38,264 nt of DNA from an uncultured Blautia sp. (GCA_900541345.1 UQJE01000017.1:1-38264); one strand, 5' to 3'. Shown: positions 6,731-15,381, numbered from the stretch's first letter. Notes: generated from the sequence alone by a model not told the origin. A program made the numbers and translations.

Positions 6731-7177
6731 TTACGCCTCTTTTACCCATACCTTCAGGCTTCCTGTCACTTTTGGATGAAGACGAACCGGAACATTTGTC
6801 ACACCGAGATTTCGAATCGGTCCATCCATCTGGAATTTCTTTTTATCCAGCTCCAGGTTTAACTGAGCTTTTGCTGCTTCTGAAATTTCTTTTGCAGAGA
6901 TAGAGCCGAATGTTCTTCCGCCCTCTCCTACTTTCAGCGTAAGAATTACTTCCTTTGTCTCAAGCTCTTTTGCAAATGCCTTTGCAGCCTCCAGATTTTC
7001 TTTCGCTACTTTTTCCTCGTTTGCCTTCTGAAGCTTTAAATCATTTAAGTTCTTCGGAGTTGCCTCCACGCCAATCTTCTTCGGCAAAATCATATTTCTT
7101 GCGTATCCGTCACTTACATTTACAATTTCCCCTTTTTTTCCAAGGGATTTTACATCTTCCAGTAAAATAACTTTCAT
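6731..7177 (-). CDS. rplI: 50S ribosomal protein bL9
   Basis: The product is 148 residues. The N-terminal domain MKVILLEDVKSLGKKGEIVNVSDGYARNMILPK binds 23S rRNA. A long helix (about 40-75) connects to the C-terminal domain (VGEGGRTFGSISAKEI). The start follows one base after the gdpP stop codon, so translation is probably coupled, with GAGGAG inside the gdpP end as ribosome binding site. Confidence 0.98.
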   Translation of the reverse strand: MKVILLEDVKSLGKKGEIVNVSDGYARNMILPKKIGVEATPKNLNDLKLQKANEEKVAKENLEAAKAFAKELETKEVILTLKVGEGGRTFGSISAKEISEAAKAQLNLELDKKKFQMDGPIRNLGVTNVPVRLHPKVTGSLKVWVKEA

Positions 7178-7178
7178 T

Positions 7179-9230
7179 TTATTCTGTCTCCTCTTCCTGA
7201 TATAACTGGTCTATAATATCTTTTAACATCTTTTCCGTATTTTCCAAAGAATCTTTTACCTGCGCTCCCGCAATATTCAGATGGCCTCCGCCACCCATAC
7301 GCTCCATCATAACCTGTACGTTGACTTCATCAATGGCACGGGCGCTGATATAAACTTCTTTATTATAACTTGTAAGAACAAAAGATGCCTTGACTCCCGC
7401 AATATTTAAAAGCTCATTTGCCGCCTGCGCGCCTACCACAGTAGGGCTTTCCAGACCTTCGCTGGGGCATTTCGCAATGGCAAAGCACTTTCTGTAAATT
7501 TCCGCACTTCTTACTGCCTCTGCCCTTGCTTTGTATGAATCAATATTATCACGGAGAAGCTTACGCACTCTTGTCACATCCGCTCCGTTTCTTCTTAAGA
7601 AAGCTGCAGCTTCAAAGGTACGGACTCCTGCTCTTGTAGTAAAGTTATTAGTATCAATCATGATACCTGCATAAATACAGTCTGCCTCCTGGCTTCTGAG
7701 ACGAAGTCCGTCATAAAAATACTGAAGGATTTCCGCCACCATCTCACATGTGGAAGAAGCATACGGCTCCACATAAGAAAGTACTGCATTTTCAATCACT
7801 TCATTTCCCCGTCTGTGGTGATCCAGAACTACGATCGTCTTCGTAAGATACAGAAGGTCCTGACACTCTGTATAGCTTGGCTTATTCGTATCTACCACAA
7901 CTACAACTGTATTATTATCCACCAGATCCTTCGCCTGCTCACTGTCCACAAACATAGACGGCTCGTAATCCGGATTTTCCATATAACCTGCTATAAGCGG
8001 TCTGATGGAAGTTGTTGGATCATTTACCACAATATGAACCGGTTTTCCAAGAGTTTTTCCTGCCCGGTAAATACCGATAGCTGCACCGAGCGCATCCACA
8101 TCTGTAATCTTGTGTCCCATGACAACGACACGCTCTTTTGTACTCATAAACTCTTTGAGCGCCTGTGCTTTTACCCTTGCTTTTACCCTTGTACTCTTTT
8201 CTGTCTGCTGTGCCTTACCGCCAAAATACGTGATATTACTTCCGTTTTTGATAACAACCTGATCTCCGCCTCTTCCCAACGCCATCTCAATGGCTGTTCT
8301 GGAGTATTCGTAATTCTGAAGATAAGTGGCCGCATTTAACCCAATGCCAATACTTAAGGTCACAGCCATTTCATTTCCGATGTTTACTGTCTTCACCTCA
8401 TCCAGAATATGAAATTTCTGCTCTTTTAAGGCTTCCAGAGAGCTCTGTCGCATAACGAGAAAATACTTATCCTTTTCAAGCTTTCTCACCAGACCGTCAA
8501 ATGTGGAAAAATACTTTGTAATCTTCCTGTCAATCAGCGCAATAAGAAGAGAACGCCTTACATCCTCCACACTCTCCAGCGCTTCCTCGTAGTTGTCCAG
8601 ATATGCAAGAGCAATAACCAGCTTGTTATCCTCATTTTTCTGGATATATTCCTTAAGTTCCGTCTCGTCATAGAGATACATGGCAATCATATTTACGTTA
8701 TCTTCCACATTAGCCAGAACTTCCGCATTGTTTATCACATCTTTAATCGTTACCATCTGCATGGAAACACGATAAATCCTGTCTCCAAACTCCGTGCTGA
8801 TCTCTGTGTGTTCTTTTCCGCCTTCACAGGGAAGTTTGTCTTTGGTAAGCTCCGGAAAAATACCGGAAATATTTTTCCTGTAAAACTGATTTTTTCCTGT
8901 AAGCTCTGAAAATAATTTATTCGACCATATCATTTTACCCTGCATATCCATGATGCCAAAGGGAAGGGCAAGCTCTTCCAGCATTCTCCGCTCCAGCCTG
9001 TCATACTGGTTGGCAAATGCAATCAGGTCGTTTAAGATCACCGGTCTGTGATACCGCTGTAATCCTGCTGCGATTGCAATATAGATCAACACTCCCACAG
9101 ACATCACCATACCTGCTCTTTTATCCGCCATGTACACAAGCAGATTCAAAATCACAAGAAAGGCAGATAAATACAATGGCCACCTGATAAAATTCTTCAA
9201 TGGTCCTCTGAATTTCAGTTTATTCTTCAT
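7179..9230 (-). CDS. gdpP: GdpP: membrane c-di-AMP phosphodiesterase (DHH/DHHA1)
   Basis: The ATG at 9230 is chosen over 9242 because GGAAGG stands directly before it. The product is 683 residues. Order: two N-terminal membrane helices (about 15-55), a PAS domain (about 75-150), a degenerate GGDEF domain (about 170-300) and the DHH/DHHA1 phosphodiesterase (about 340-680). Visible motifs: GHKITDVDALGA, VVDTNK, the DHH in VVLDHHRRG, and GGGGHLNIAGAQV. It hydrolyses c-di-AMP to pApA and so controls osmolyte transport and wall stress. First gene of the operon with rplI and dnaB. Confidence 0.96.
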   Translation of the reverse strand: MKNKLKFRGPLKNFIRWPLYLSAFLVILNLLVYMADKRAGMVMSVGVLIYIAIAAGLQRYHRPVILNDLIAFANQYDRLERRMLEELALPFGIMDMQGKMIWSNKLFSELTGKNQFYRKNISGIFPELTKDKLPCEGGKEHTEISTEFGDRIYRVSMQMVTIKDVINNAEVLANVEDNVNMIAMYLYDETELKEYIQKNEDNKLVIALAYLDNYEEALESVEDVRRSLLIALIDRKITKYFSTFDGLVRKLEKDKYFLVMRQSSLEALKEQKFHILDEVKTVNIGNEMAVTLSIGIGLNAATYLQNYEYSRTAIEMALGRGGDQVVIKNGSNITYFGGKAQQTEKSTRVKARVKAQALKEFMSTKERVVVMGHKITDVDALGAAIGIYRAGKTLGKPVHIVVNDPTTSIRPLIAGYMENPDYEPSMFVDSEQAKDLVDNNTVVVVVDTNKPSYTECQDLLYLTKTIVVLDHHRRGNEVIENAVLSYVEPYASSTCEMVAEILQYFYDGLRLRSQEADCIYAGIMIDTNNFTTRAGVRTFEAAAFLRRNGADVTRVRKLLRDNIDSYKARAEAVRSAEIYRKCFAIAKCPSEGLESPTVVGAQAANELLNIAGVKASFVLTSYNKEVYISARAIDEVNVQVMMERMGGGGHLNIAGAQVKDSLENTEKMLKDIIDQLYQEEETE

Positions 9231-9275
9231 AATTCCTTCCATTCTTTTACCCTAAATTAACAAGAATCCGTTATT

Positions 9276-9304
9276 ATTATAACAGATTCCAACGCAATTT
9301 GCCA
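9276..9304 (-). promoter_or_regulatory. Promoter of the gdpP-rplI-dnaB operon
   Basis: TGGCAA (9299-9304), 17-base spacer, TATAAT (9276-9281) on the minus strand, directly after the rpsR terminator. Confidence 0.6.
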
Positions 9305-9313
9305 GATACAAGA

Positions 9314-9348
9314 GAAAAAAAGTGCCGCTGTCTTATAAACAGCGGCAC
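9314..9348 (-). terminator. Terminator of the rpsF-ssb-rpsR operon
   Basis: On the minus strand GTGCCGCTGT (9339-9348) and ACAGCGGCAC (9322-9331) form a perfect 10-bp stem with a 7-base loop, followed by TTTTTTT. Confidence 0.93.
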
Positions 9349-9359
9349 ATTACCCTCTA

Positions 9360-9623
9360 TTAGTCCTGAATGTATGGCATCAGAGACAGATGACGAGCTC
9401 TTTTGATAGCTACAGTTAAAGCTCTCTGGTGTTTTGCACAGTTTCCTGTAATTCTTCTCGGAAGGATTTTTCCTCTCTCGGAAACGTATTTTCTTAATTT
9501 TGCTACGTCCTTGTAGTCGATTTCATTGTTTTCTTTACCACAGAAAACACAAACTTTTTTTCTTCTGCGTCCGCCTCTTCTTTTCATTGGAGAGTCCGGT
9601 CTTTCGCCTCTATTGTAAGCCAT
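9360..9623 (-). CDS. rpsR: 30S ribosomal protein bS18
   Basis: The product is 87 residues with the S18 core DYKDVAKLRKYVSERGKILPRRITGNCAKHQRALTVAIKRARHLSLMPY. The N-terminal part is basic and carries VCVFCGKE, a CxxC of the zinc-ribbon-like S18 variant. It pairs with S6 on the 30S platform. Last gene of rpsF-ssb-rpsR; AGGAGG precedes the ATG. Confidence 0.98.
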   Translation of the reverse strand: MAYNRGERPDSPMKRRGGRRRKKVCVFCGKENNEIDYKDVAKLRKYVSERGKILPRRITGNCAKHQRALTVAIKRARHLSLMPYIQD

Positions 9624-9683
9624 GATGGTTTCCTCCTATATTTTTCTTCAATCTGATTTCTTTCTGTCAGGAAAGTACAGCCC

Positions 9684-10139
9684 TTAGTTAAAAGGCAGCT
9701 CCTCATCAATTCCGTCCGGAATATTCATAAAGCCGTCTGCACTTGCTGCTCCAGGTCCCGGCATGGATGGCGCCGGTGCGCTTGTCTGCGGATGAGATGC
9801 TGCATAGTTATCACTTGCCGTCTTGCTCTCAGCAAACTCCTGATCTTCCACAACAACCTCTGTTGTGTAAACCTTCTGTCCGTCCCTGTTTGTGTAGCTT
9901 CCTGTCTGAATACGCCCGGAAACGGCAATCTTCAGACCCTGACGGAAATATTTCTCTGCAAATTCTGCACTGCGTCCGAAGCATACACAACTTATAAAGT
10001 CTGCGCTTGCCTCTCCGTCTCTGCGGAATCTGCGGTCAACTGCCAGTGTGTATCTGGCAATCGCCAGTGCGTTTTCTCCTGCGGAATAACGAACCTCAGG
10101 ATCTCTTGTTAAGCGTCCCATTAAAATGACTTTGTTCAT
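9684..10139 (-). CDS. ssb: Single-stranded DNA-binding protein
   Basis: The product is 151 residues. The OB fold covers about 1-105 (MNKVILMGRLTRDPEVRYSAGENALAIARYTLAVDR, FGRSAEFAEKYFRQGLKIAVSGRIQTGSYTNRDGQKVYTTEVVVED). A flexible Pro/Ala/Ser linker follows, and the acidic tip is DGIDEELPFN; the usual ending is DDDLPF, so one extra Asn is present. The tip recruits replication and repair partners. Middle gene of the S6-SSB-S18 operon. Confidence 0.98.
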   Translation of the reverse strand: MNKVILMGRLTRDPEVRYSAGENALAIARYTLAVDRRFRRDGEASADFISCVCFGRSAEFAEKYFRQGLKIAVSGRIQTGSYTNRDGQKVYTTEVVVEDQEFAESKTASDNYAASHPQTSAPAPSMPGPGAASADGFMNIPDGIDEELPFN

Positions 10140-10209
10140 TTTTTTACCTCTCTGATGATTAAGTGAACGGGTTCTTAATGGTGCTTTCTAAAATCCGTTG
10201 TATATAAGA

Positions 10210-10497
10210 TTATGCGTCTTTTTTAACGACTAAGTATCTTAATACGTTGTCCATGATACGTACGTGTCTCTCAACTTCCGCCGGACATTCTGCATCTGCT
10301 TCAAACTGAATGAAATAATAGAAGCCTTCATGCATTTTCTGAATTTCGTAAGCTAATTTCTTCTTACCCCATTCTTCCACTTCTGTGATTGTACCATTGT
10401 AACGTGTAATGTAGCCTTTTGCCTTCTCTACTACGGCATCGCGTACTTCGTCTTCAACTTTGGCACTCACAACTAATGCTAATTCGTATTTGTTCAT
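10210..10497 (-). CDS. rpsF: 30S ribosomal protein bS6
   Basis: The product is 95 residues, beginning MNKYELALVVSAKVEDEVRDAVVEK, with the S6 core VEEWGKKKLAYEIQKMHEGFYYFIQFEA and RIMDNVLRYLVVKKDA. First gene of rpsF-ssb-rpsR. The leader (about 10498-10572) contains a CCG and short stems (GATAT/ATATC, CTCT/AGAG). In many bacteria this leader is an S6:S18-binding autoregulatory element; whether the fold is present here cannot be decided by eye. Confidence 0.97.
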   Translation of the reverse strand: MNKYELALVVSAKVEDEVRDAVVEKAKGYITRYNGTITEVEEWGKKKLAYEIQKMHEGFYYFIQFEADAECPAEVERHVRIMDNVLRYLVVKKDA

Positions 10498-10578
10498 GCT
10501 TGTCTTACCTCCTTATGGTCTTTTGGCCCTCTGCCTGTCAACAAAGAGCAAGGATATGAAAATATATCACGGTTTTTA

Positions 10579-10607
10579 ATTCTATCATATTAAAATGTGC
10601 TTGTAAA
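10579..10607 (-). promoter_or_regulatory. Promoter of rpsF-ssb-rpsR
   Basis: TTTACA (10602-10607), 17-base spacer, TAGAAT (10579-10584) on the minus strand. It leaves a leader of about 75 bases before rpsF. Confidence 0.7.
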
Positions 10608-10616
10608 GCAGATTTT

Positions 10617-10802
10617 TTACTTTTTCACAAGTTTTTTTGTATTTTTCTCCACCATTTTACGCGGAACCATGATCTGATGACCGCATCCACAGCATTTCAG
10701 ACGAAAATCAGCTCCCACACGAAGGATTTCCCACTCTCTGCTTCCGCATGGATGCTCTTTTTTTAATGTAACGGTATCTCCCACCTCATAAAGTAGTCCC
10801 AT
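10617..10802 (-). CDS. DUF951 domain protein
   Basis: A 61-residue protein: MGLLYEVGDTVTLKKEHPCGSREWEILRVGADFRLKCCGCGHQIMVPRKMVEKNTKK. The motif KKxHPCG...W.(I/V)xRxGAD...KCxGCGHxxMxPR is that of DUF951, a small Firmicute family with a CxxC pair (probable zinc site). The function is unknown; family members are often encoded near rpsF or mechanosensitive channel genes. It starts 4 bases after the Sir2 gene and uses GGAG inside that gene's end. Confidence 0.9.
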   Translation of the reverse strand: MGLLYEVGDTVTLKKEHPCGSREWEILRVGADFRLKCCGCGHQIMVPRKMVEKNTKKLVKK

Positions 10803-10805
10803 TTT

Positions 10806-11537
10806 TTACACTCCTTCTGTTTTAATTTGTGAAAATACGCTGCCAATGGGCAGTTTAATAAGAAGATCCGCATTTCTGTCCTGCGGTGTGGACGATTTAT
10901 TTATGACAACCAACTGCTCTCCACGGAAATAATCAATCAGGCCTGCCGCCGGATAAACAGAAAGGGACGTTCCCCCGATAATCAGAACCTCCGCTTCACT
11001 GATTGCCCGCACGGACTCGCTGATTATCTGATTATCAAGTCCTTCCTCATAAAGAACCACGTCCGGTTTAATCATTCCTCCGCATTCACATCTTGGCACT
11101 CCTCTGCTTTCCTTCATATAAGAAAAACCGTAAAATCTGCCGCAGTCCATACAATAGTTTCTGTACACACTTCCGTGAAGTTCTAAAACCTTTTTGCTTC
11201 CTGCCTGCTGATGAAGATTGTCAATATTCTGGGTAACAACTGCTCTCAGTTTTCCAATCTTCTCAAGCTCTGCGAGTTTTAAATGCGCCTCATTTGGCTT
11301 TGCCGTGTCACAGAGCATTTTATCTCTGTAAAAGCGATAAAATTCCTCCGGGTGCCGCATGAAAAATGTGTGGCTTAAAATAGTCTCCGGCGGAAAATCA
11401 TACTGTTGGTGATAAAGCCCGTCCTGACTTCTGAAATCCGGAATACCGCTTTCCGTAGATACACCCGCACCTCCGAAAAACACGATATTATCGTGCGTAT
11501 CTATGATTTCCTGCAGCTTTTCCACTTCTTTTTCCAT
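10806..11537 (-). CDS. cobB: NAD-dependent protein deacylase, Sir2 family
   Basis: The product is 243 residues. NAD-binding motif GGAGVSTESGIPDFRS (about 21-36), TQNIDNLHQQAG, and catalytic His in LELHGSVY (about residue 120). Four zinc cysteines: CMDC and the pair in PRCECGG. C-terminal NAD motif GGTSLSVYPAAGLI. It removes acetyl or acyl groups from lysines using NAD+ in the cytoplasm. It lies between the sortase and DUF951 genes in one minus-strand operon, with gaps of 11 and 3 bases. Confidence 0.96.
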   Translation of the reverse strand: MEKEVEKLQEIIDTHDNIVFFGGAGVSTESGIPDFRSQDGLYHQQYDFPPETILSHTFFMRHPEEFYRFYRDKMLCDTAKPNEAHLKLAELEKIGKLRAVVTQNIDNLHQQAGSKKVLELHGSVYRNYCMDCGRFYGFSYMKESRGVPRCECGGMIKPDVVLYEEGLDNQIISESVRAISEAEVLIIGGTSLSVYPAAGLIDYFRGEQLVVINKSSTPQDRNADLLIKLPIGSVFSQIKTEGV

Positions 11538-11548
11538 AAAAACGCCCC

Positions 11549-12355
11549 CTACTTTGTGTCAATCGTATCTACACGTTTCCCCTGCACTACGTATCTTGTC
11601 GCTTCATTTCCTGTACAGGTAGACAGGGTTATGATTTTATCCTTGATATTGGTATCTGCCGTCTCCTGCTTCAGTTCGGAATATCCTTTTATTGTGCTTA
11701 AATACTGGAGATACTCTTCTCCCGGTCCTTTGAACAACGTATAAGTATCACTGTTCACAGAGGTTGTATACGCAGAAATAATCTCATATCTGTATGCTTT
11801 TCCCGGCACAAAAATCCAGAAATATCTGCTTTTGTTAAAAGCTTCCTCGTTTTCTGTGAATTTTTTAAGCTGACCGAACATGGAACCGTTTTTCATATTA
11901 TGTCCGTATACAAGCGTATTGCAGTCATTGAAATCACTGCTGTTTTCGTAATCTATAAAAATCGTACCTGCAAAATTATAATTTCCCTCATATGTAAGAT
12001 GAAGATACTTGTCATTGTCTGCTGCCTGGACAATCGGATAATTCACCCCATCAAGAGCCTCTACATAAATCCAGCCTATCACTTCCGGATTTACGCTTTT
12101 CAGAGCATTAAAATCAATGTCCATAGGCGGTTTTAAGGCCTCCTCCTCTGCTGGCTTAATTTCTGCATCCGGCGCTTTCTCTGTCACAGCCATCTGCACC
12201 AGATTGTTATACTCATCCGTTCCTTTCTTATATTCCGTATAGATATGGAACAAATTAAACGCTGCATAGCAGAAAACACAGATTGCGGCTACAAGTATGA
12301 GACTCAAAACAATGTCTCCTGCCGTTTTCTTCTTTTTTGGTCTTTTATTTGCCAT
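11549..12355 (-). CDS. srtB: Class B sortase
   Basis: The ATG at 12355 (MANKRPKKKK) is chosen over the one at 12388 because AAGGAG lies 6-7 bases before it. The product is 268 residues. One membrane anchor near the N-terminus (about 15-36), then the sortase barrel. Catalytic residues are visible: His152 in TLVYGHNM, Cys247 in TLSTCTG, Arg254 in EATRYVV. The length and the insertion before the Cys fit class B. It joins proteins with an NPxTx/LPxTx-like signal to the wall on the outer face. No substrate gene is adjacent, so it is either a housekeeping enzyme or serves substrates elsewhere. Confidence 0.93.
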   Translation of the reverse strand: MANKRPKKKKTAGDIVLSLILVAAICVFCYAAFNLFHIYTEYKKGTDEYNNLVQMAVTEKAPDAEIKPAEEEALKPPMDIDFNALKSVNPEVIGWIYVEALDGVNYPIVQAADNDKYLHLTYEGNYNFAGTIFIDYENSSDFNDCNTLVYGHNMKNGSMFGQLKKFTENEEAFNKSRYFWIFVPGKAYRYEIISAYTTSVNSDTYTLFKGPGEEYLQYLSTIKGYSELKQETADTNIKDKIITLSTCTGNEATRYVVQGKRVDTIDTK

Positions 12356-12418
12356 AAATGTTCTCCTTGTCTGCAAAATTTCCCCCACTCATACAAAACA
12401 GCTTGCGCTGTTTCATTA

Positions 12419-12447
12419 ATTATACTACAATCCTTTTCTTTTTTCCA
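12419..12447 (-). promoter_or_regulatory. Promoter of the sortase-Sir2-DUF951 operon
   Basis: TGGAAA (12442-12447), 17-base spacer, TATAAT (12419-12424) on the minus strand. Confidence 0.6.
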
Positions 12448-12457
12448 TGAAAAAGGC

Positions 12458-12486
12458 ATGAAAAAACTATAACCTTATGGTATACT
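12458..12486 (+). promoter_or_regulatory. Promoter of the phosphofructokinase gene
   Basis: ATGAAA (12458-12463), 17-base spacer, TATACT (12481-12486). The -35 box is weak. It diverges from the sortase promoter, with the two -35 regions about 10 bases apart. Confidence 0.5.
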
Positions 12487-12516
12487 AAATCTCAGAATAC
12501 TATTTTGGAGGTTATC

Positions 12517-13749
12517 ATGACAAAGAAAAATCTGATAGTCGGACAGTCCGGCGGTCCTACCGCAGTTATCAACAGCAGCCTTTACGGCGTGGTATCCGAA
12601 GGTCTTAAACACCCGGATACGATTGAACACGTATATGGAATGGTAAACGGCATTGAGGGCTTTTTAAATGGAAATATCCTGAATTTCCAGGAAGCTCTTC
12701 CGGGAGAAACCCTCTCTTCTCTGACGCATACTCCGGGCGCTTATCTTGGCTCCTGCCGCTATAAGCTTCCAGAATCTCTGGAAGACCCGGTTTATCCTGC
12801 CTTATTTACCAGATTCGAGGAACTAAATATCGGCTGGTTCTTCTATATCGGCGGTAACGATTCTATGGATACGGTAAGTAAGCTTTCCCGGTATGCCGCT
12901 TCTGTCGGCAGCGACATCCGTATTATCGGAGAACCCAAAACCATTGACAATGACCTTGTATGCACAGATCATACACCAGGCTTTGGAAGCGCTGCTCGCT
13001 ATGTAGCCTCCACTGTACGTGAGATTATTCTCGATGCAAATGTTTATGAGAAAAATTCGGTTACGATTGTGGAAATCATGGGACGCCACGCCGGCTGGCT
13101 TACAGGTGCTTCCGCTCTCGCCCGAAGATATGATGGAGACAATCCTCTTCTCATTTACCTTCCAGAAACAGATTTTGACCAGGAAGCTTTCCTTACAAAA
13201 GTCCAGGACTGCCTTAAGAAAAACTGCAATGTCGTAGTTTGTGTATCCGAAGGAATCCATGATGCAGAAGGTACTTTTATCTGCGAGTACGACAGCTCCG
13301 TTGGAACAGACTCTTTTGGTCACAAAATGCTCGCAGGCTGCGGAAAATATCTGGAAAATCTTGTGAGAAATCGCCTTGGAGTAAAGGCCCGCTCTGTCGA
13401 ACTGAATGTCAGTCAGCGCTGCTCTTCCTCCATGCTCTCCAAAACAGACCAGCAGGAGGCCATTGCCGCTGGAAAATTCGGCGTACAGGCTGCCCTTAAC
13501 GGAGAGACAGGGAAAATGGTTTCCTTTATCCGCCGTGAAACAGAAGACGGCTCTTATAAAATGGAATGCGGTCTTGAAGATGTAAATCATATCTGCAACA
13601 AAGAAAAGACTGTTCCTCTTACATGGATCAATGAAGATGGAACGGACGTGACAGAAGATTTTATCCGTTATGCCCGTCCGCTCATTCAGGGAACGGTATC
13701 TCTTCCCGTGGGAGAAGACGGTCTTCCGCACTTTGTTTCAAGGAAATAA
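12517..13749 (+). CDS. 6-phosphofructokinase, pyrophosphate-type signature
   Basis: The start is ATG 12517 after GGAGG; an upstream in-frame TTG overlaps the ribosome binding site. The product is 410 residues. Motifs: GQSGGPTAVINSSL (phosphoryl donor site), YIGGNDSMDT, GEPKTIDNDL, and EIMGRHAGWL (fructose-6-phosphate binding). At the two positions that separate donors, E. coli ATP-PFK has Gly (GGDGS and PGTIDND); here they are Asp (GGNDS) and Lys (PKTIDND). This pair is known to block ATP and favour pyrophosphate. The enzyme would then work reversibly in glycolysis and save ATP. Donor specificity is an inference. Single gene with own promoter and terminator. Confidence 0.92.
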   Translation: MTKKNLIVGQSGGPTAVINSSLYGVVSEGLKHPDTIEHVYGMVNGIEGFLNGNILNFQEALPGETLSSLTHTPGAYLGSCRYKLPESLEDPVYPALFTRFEELNIGWFFYIGGNDSMDTVSKLSRYAASVGSDIRIIGEPKTIDNDLVCTDHTPGFGSAARYVASTVREIILDANVYEKNSVTIVEIMGRHAGWLTGASALARRYDGDNPLLIYLPETDFDQEAFLTKVQDCLKKNCNVVVCVSEGIHDAEGTFICEYDSSVGTDSFGHKMLAGCGKYLENLVRNRLGVKARSVELNVSQRCSSSMLSKTDQQEAIAAGKFGVQAALNGETGKMVSFIRRETEDGSYKMECGLEDVNHICNKEKTVPLTWINEDGTDVTEDFIRYARPLIQGTVSLPVGEDGLPHFVSRK

Positions 13750-13830
13750 TACACGAAACAAAGCGGAGCATTTTTATATCATGGAAAACTTTCGCTCATC
13801 AGCATAAAAAGTTCTTTTCTACGACACAAA

Positions 13831-13870
13831 AAATACGGTCTTGCAGGATTTTTCCCGCAAGACCGTATTT
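13831..13870. terminator. Strong bidirectional terminator between pfk and the purine permease
   Basis: AAATACGGTCTTGC (13831-13844) and GCAAGACCGTATTT (13857-13870) form a perfect 14-bp stem with a 12-base loop. T-runs follow on both strands, suiting the two convergent genes. Confidence 0.93.
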
Positions 13871-13882
13871 TTATCTCATTTT

Positions 13883-15268
13883 CTATTTTTCAAATTCTTT
13901 ATGATCTTTTTCCAGCTTTTTTTTAATCCGTTTCCCCTGCTCTTTTTCCTCTTCCTTTTCTACCCTGGATTTTGGAAGAATAATATTCAGCACAACCGCA
14001 ATAATCGTCGCAAGAACAACCGGAGACTTTCCGAAAATCATAGTTACCCATTCCGGGAAGGTGGCAAGCGCTGCTGTCGCCTGCGATACGCCTACGCCAA
14101 GAGCTGCTGCCAGTCCTACAATGGAAGAATTTCGATAATCCATTTCCGCTGATGCCACAAGCTTCATACCAGTCATGGCAATAGAGGCGAATACGGAAAC
14201 GGTTGCTCCTCCAAGCACACATTGTGGAATCGTAGTAAGAATTGCGGAAAACTTCGGAACAATTCCAGCTACTCCGAGAATCACTGCACCAAGTCCAAGA
14301 ACACAGCGGTTAATTACCTTTGTTGTAGTTACTATTCCCACATTCTGGCTAAAGGTTGCAGTTGGCAGTCCTCCGAAAAGCGCTCCTGCCATATTGGAAA
14401 GACCGTAGGCTACAATTCCGTTCTGAAGCTCCTGGTCTTTTGGCGTTCTGTTCATAGCTCCGATGGTTGTGGCAGAATAATCTCCAATTGCCTGCACAGA
14501 ATTAATTGCAAACAGAAGTCCTATCGCCACACAGGAAGAAATTTCAAATTCCACTCCGAAGTGCATAAATTTCGGAATCTGAAAAACTCCGGCTTCTCCT
14601 ACTTTGGCAAAATTCACCATCCCAAAAGGAATGGAAACAATGTAACCTGCGATAATACCAATTAAAATAGAAGCCAGTTTCCAGATACCTTTTCCAAAAT
14701 GATTCAAACCTGTCACAACCGCCAAGGTGAAAAAAGCAATCAACCAGTTCTGCCAGGAACCGTAATCTTCGCTTCCTGTTCCTCCTGCCATATAATTAAT
14801 GGCTGTGGGATAAAGCGAAAGGCCGATTGTAAACACGACTGTTCCCGTGATCAGCGGCGGAAAAAATACACGTATCTTTTTTACAAAAATCCCCATGAGA
14901 ACAGCCACAACGCCACCGACTATCTGTGCTCCAAGGATTGTCGCTATTCCATGCCCCTGGGCAATGGCCTGCATACTGGGAACATAGGCAAAACTTACTC
15001 CCATGATAATCGGAAGTCCGGAACCAATGGCAAATCCTCCTTTTTTTCCGATTGGAAAAAGCTGAAGCAAGGTAGACAGCGCTGCAACTACAAGCGCTGA
15101 CTGAATCAAAAGAACCTGCTCTTTATTTTCAAGGCCCGCCGCTCCGGAAACAATAATCGCAGGCGTCACGCAGCCCACGATCATTGCCACAACATGCTGG
15201 AGCGCAAGAGGCAGCGCCTCACTTATCCGCGGAGCTCCTTCCAGTTCAAAAATACTTCCTCGTTTCAC
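13883..15268 (-). CDS. Xanthine/uracil permease (NCS2 family)
   Basis: The start is set at GTG 15268 (VKRGSIFELEG): GGGAGG lies 9 bases before it and the promoter lies at 15300-15328, so the longer frame from 15328 would include the promoter. The product is 461 residues with about 12-14 membrane segments. NCS2 motifs: QHVVAMIVGCVTPAIIVSGA, NSVQAIGDYSATT (motif with the substrate Glu/Gln region) and GLPTATFSQNVGIV (QNxG). It imports xanthine, urate or uracil with protons; the FSQNVG ending of the motif favours xanthine/urate. The C-terminal tail is highly charged (EKEEEKEQGKRIKKKLEKDHKEFEK). Confidence 0.92.
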   Translation of the reverse strand: MKRGSIFELEGAPRISEALPLALQHVVAMIVGCVTPAIIVSGAAGLENKEQVLLIQSALVVAALSTLLQLFPIGKKGGFAIGSGLPIIMGVSFAYVPSMQAIAQGHGIATILGAQIVGGVVAVLMGIFVKKIRVFFPPLITGTVVFTIGLSLYPTAINYMAGGTGSEDYGSWQNWLIAFFTLAVVTGLNHFGKGIWKLASILIGIIAGYIVSIPFGMVNFAKVGEAGVFQIPKFMHFGVEFEISSCVAIGLLFAINSVQAIGDYSATTIGAMNRTPKDQELQNGIVAYGLSNMAGALFGGLPTATFSQNVGIVTTTKVINRCVLGLGAVILGVAGIVPKFSAILTTIPQCVLGGATVSVFASIAMTGMKLVASAEMDYRNSSIVGLAAALGVGVSQATAALATFPEWVTMIFGKSPVVLATIIAVVLNIILPKSRVEKEEEKEQGKRIKKKLEKDHKEFEK

Positions 15269-15299
15269 TGTTTTGTACCTCCCTTTTTTTCTTTTATAA

Positions 15300-15328
15300 A
15301 GTATATCAAAAAATATCGCCAAAAACAA
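15300..15328 (-). promoter_or_regulatory. Promoter of the purine permease gene
   Basis: TTGTTT (15323-15328), 17-base spacer, TATACT (15300-15305) on the minus strand. The transcript leader would be only about 30 bases, too short for a purine riboswitch. Confidence 0.65.
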
Positions 15329-15354
15329 TTAGGTGTATCAAAAAACTTTGTTTC

Positions 15355-15381
15355 AAATTGTACAAAAATCACATACAATTT
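15355..15381. promoter_or_regulatory. Inverted repeat upstream of the permease promoter, candidate operator
   Basis: AAATTGTA (15355-15362) and TACAATTT (15374-15381) are perfect 8-base arms separated by 11 bases, centred about 40 bases upstream of the -35 box. The position suits an activator site. The regulator is unknown. Confidence 0.35.

Noticed and set aside
12823..13731. 302-codon open frame on the minus strand, antisense to the phosphofructokinase gene
   Set aside because: The plus-strand frame holds all conserved PFK motifs; the antisense frame has no recognisable domain, ribosome binding site or promoter.
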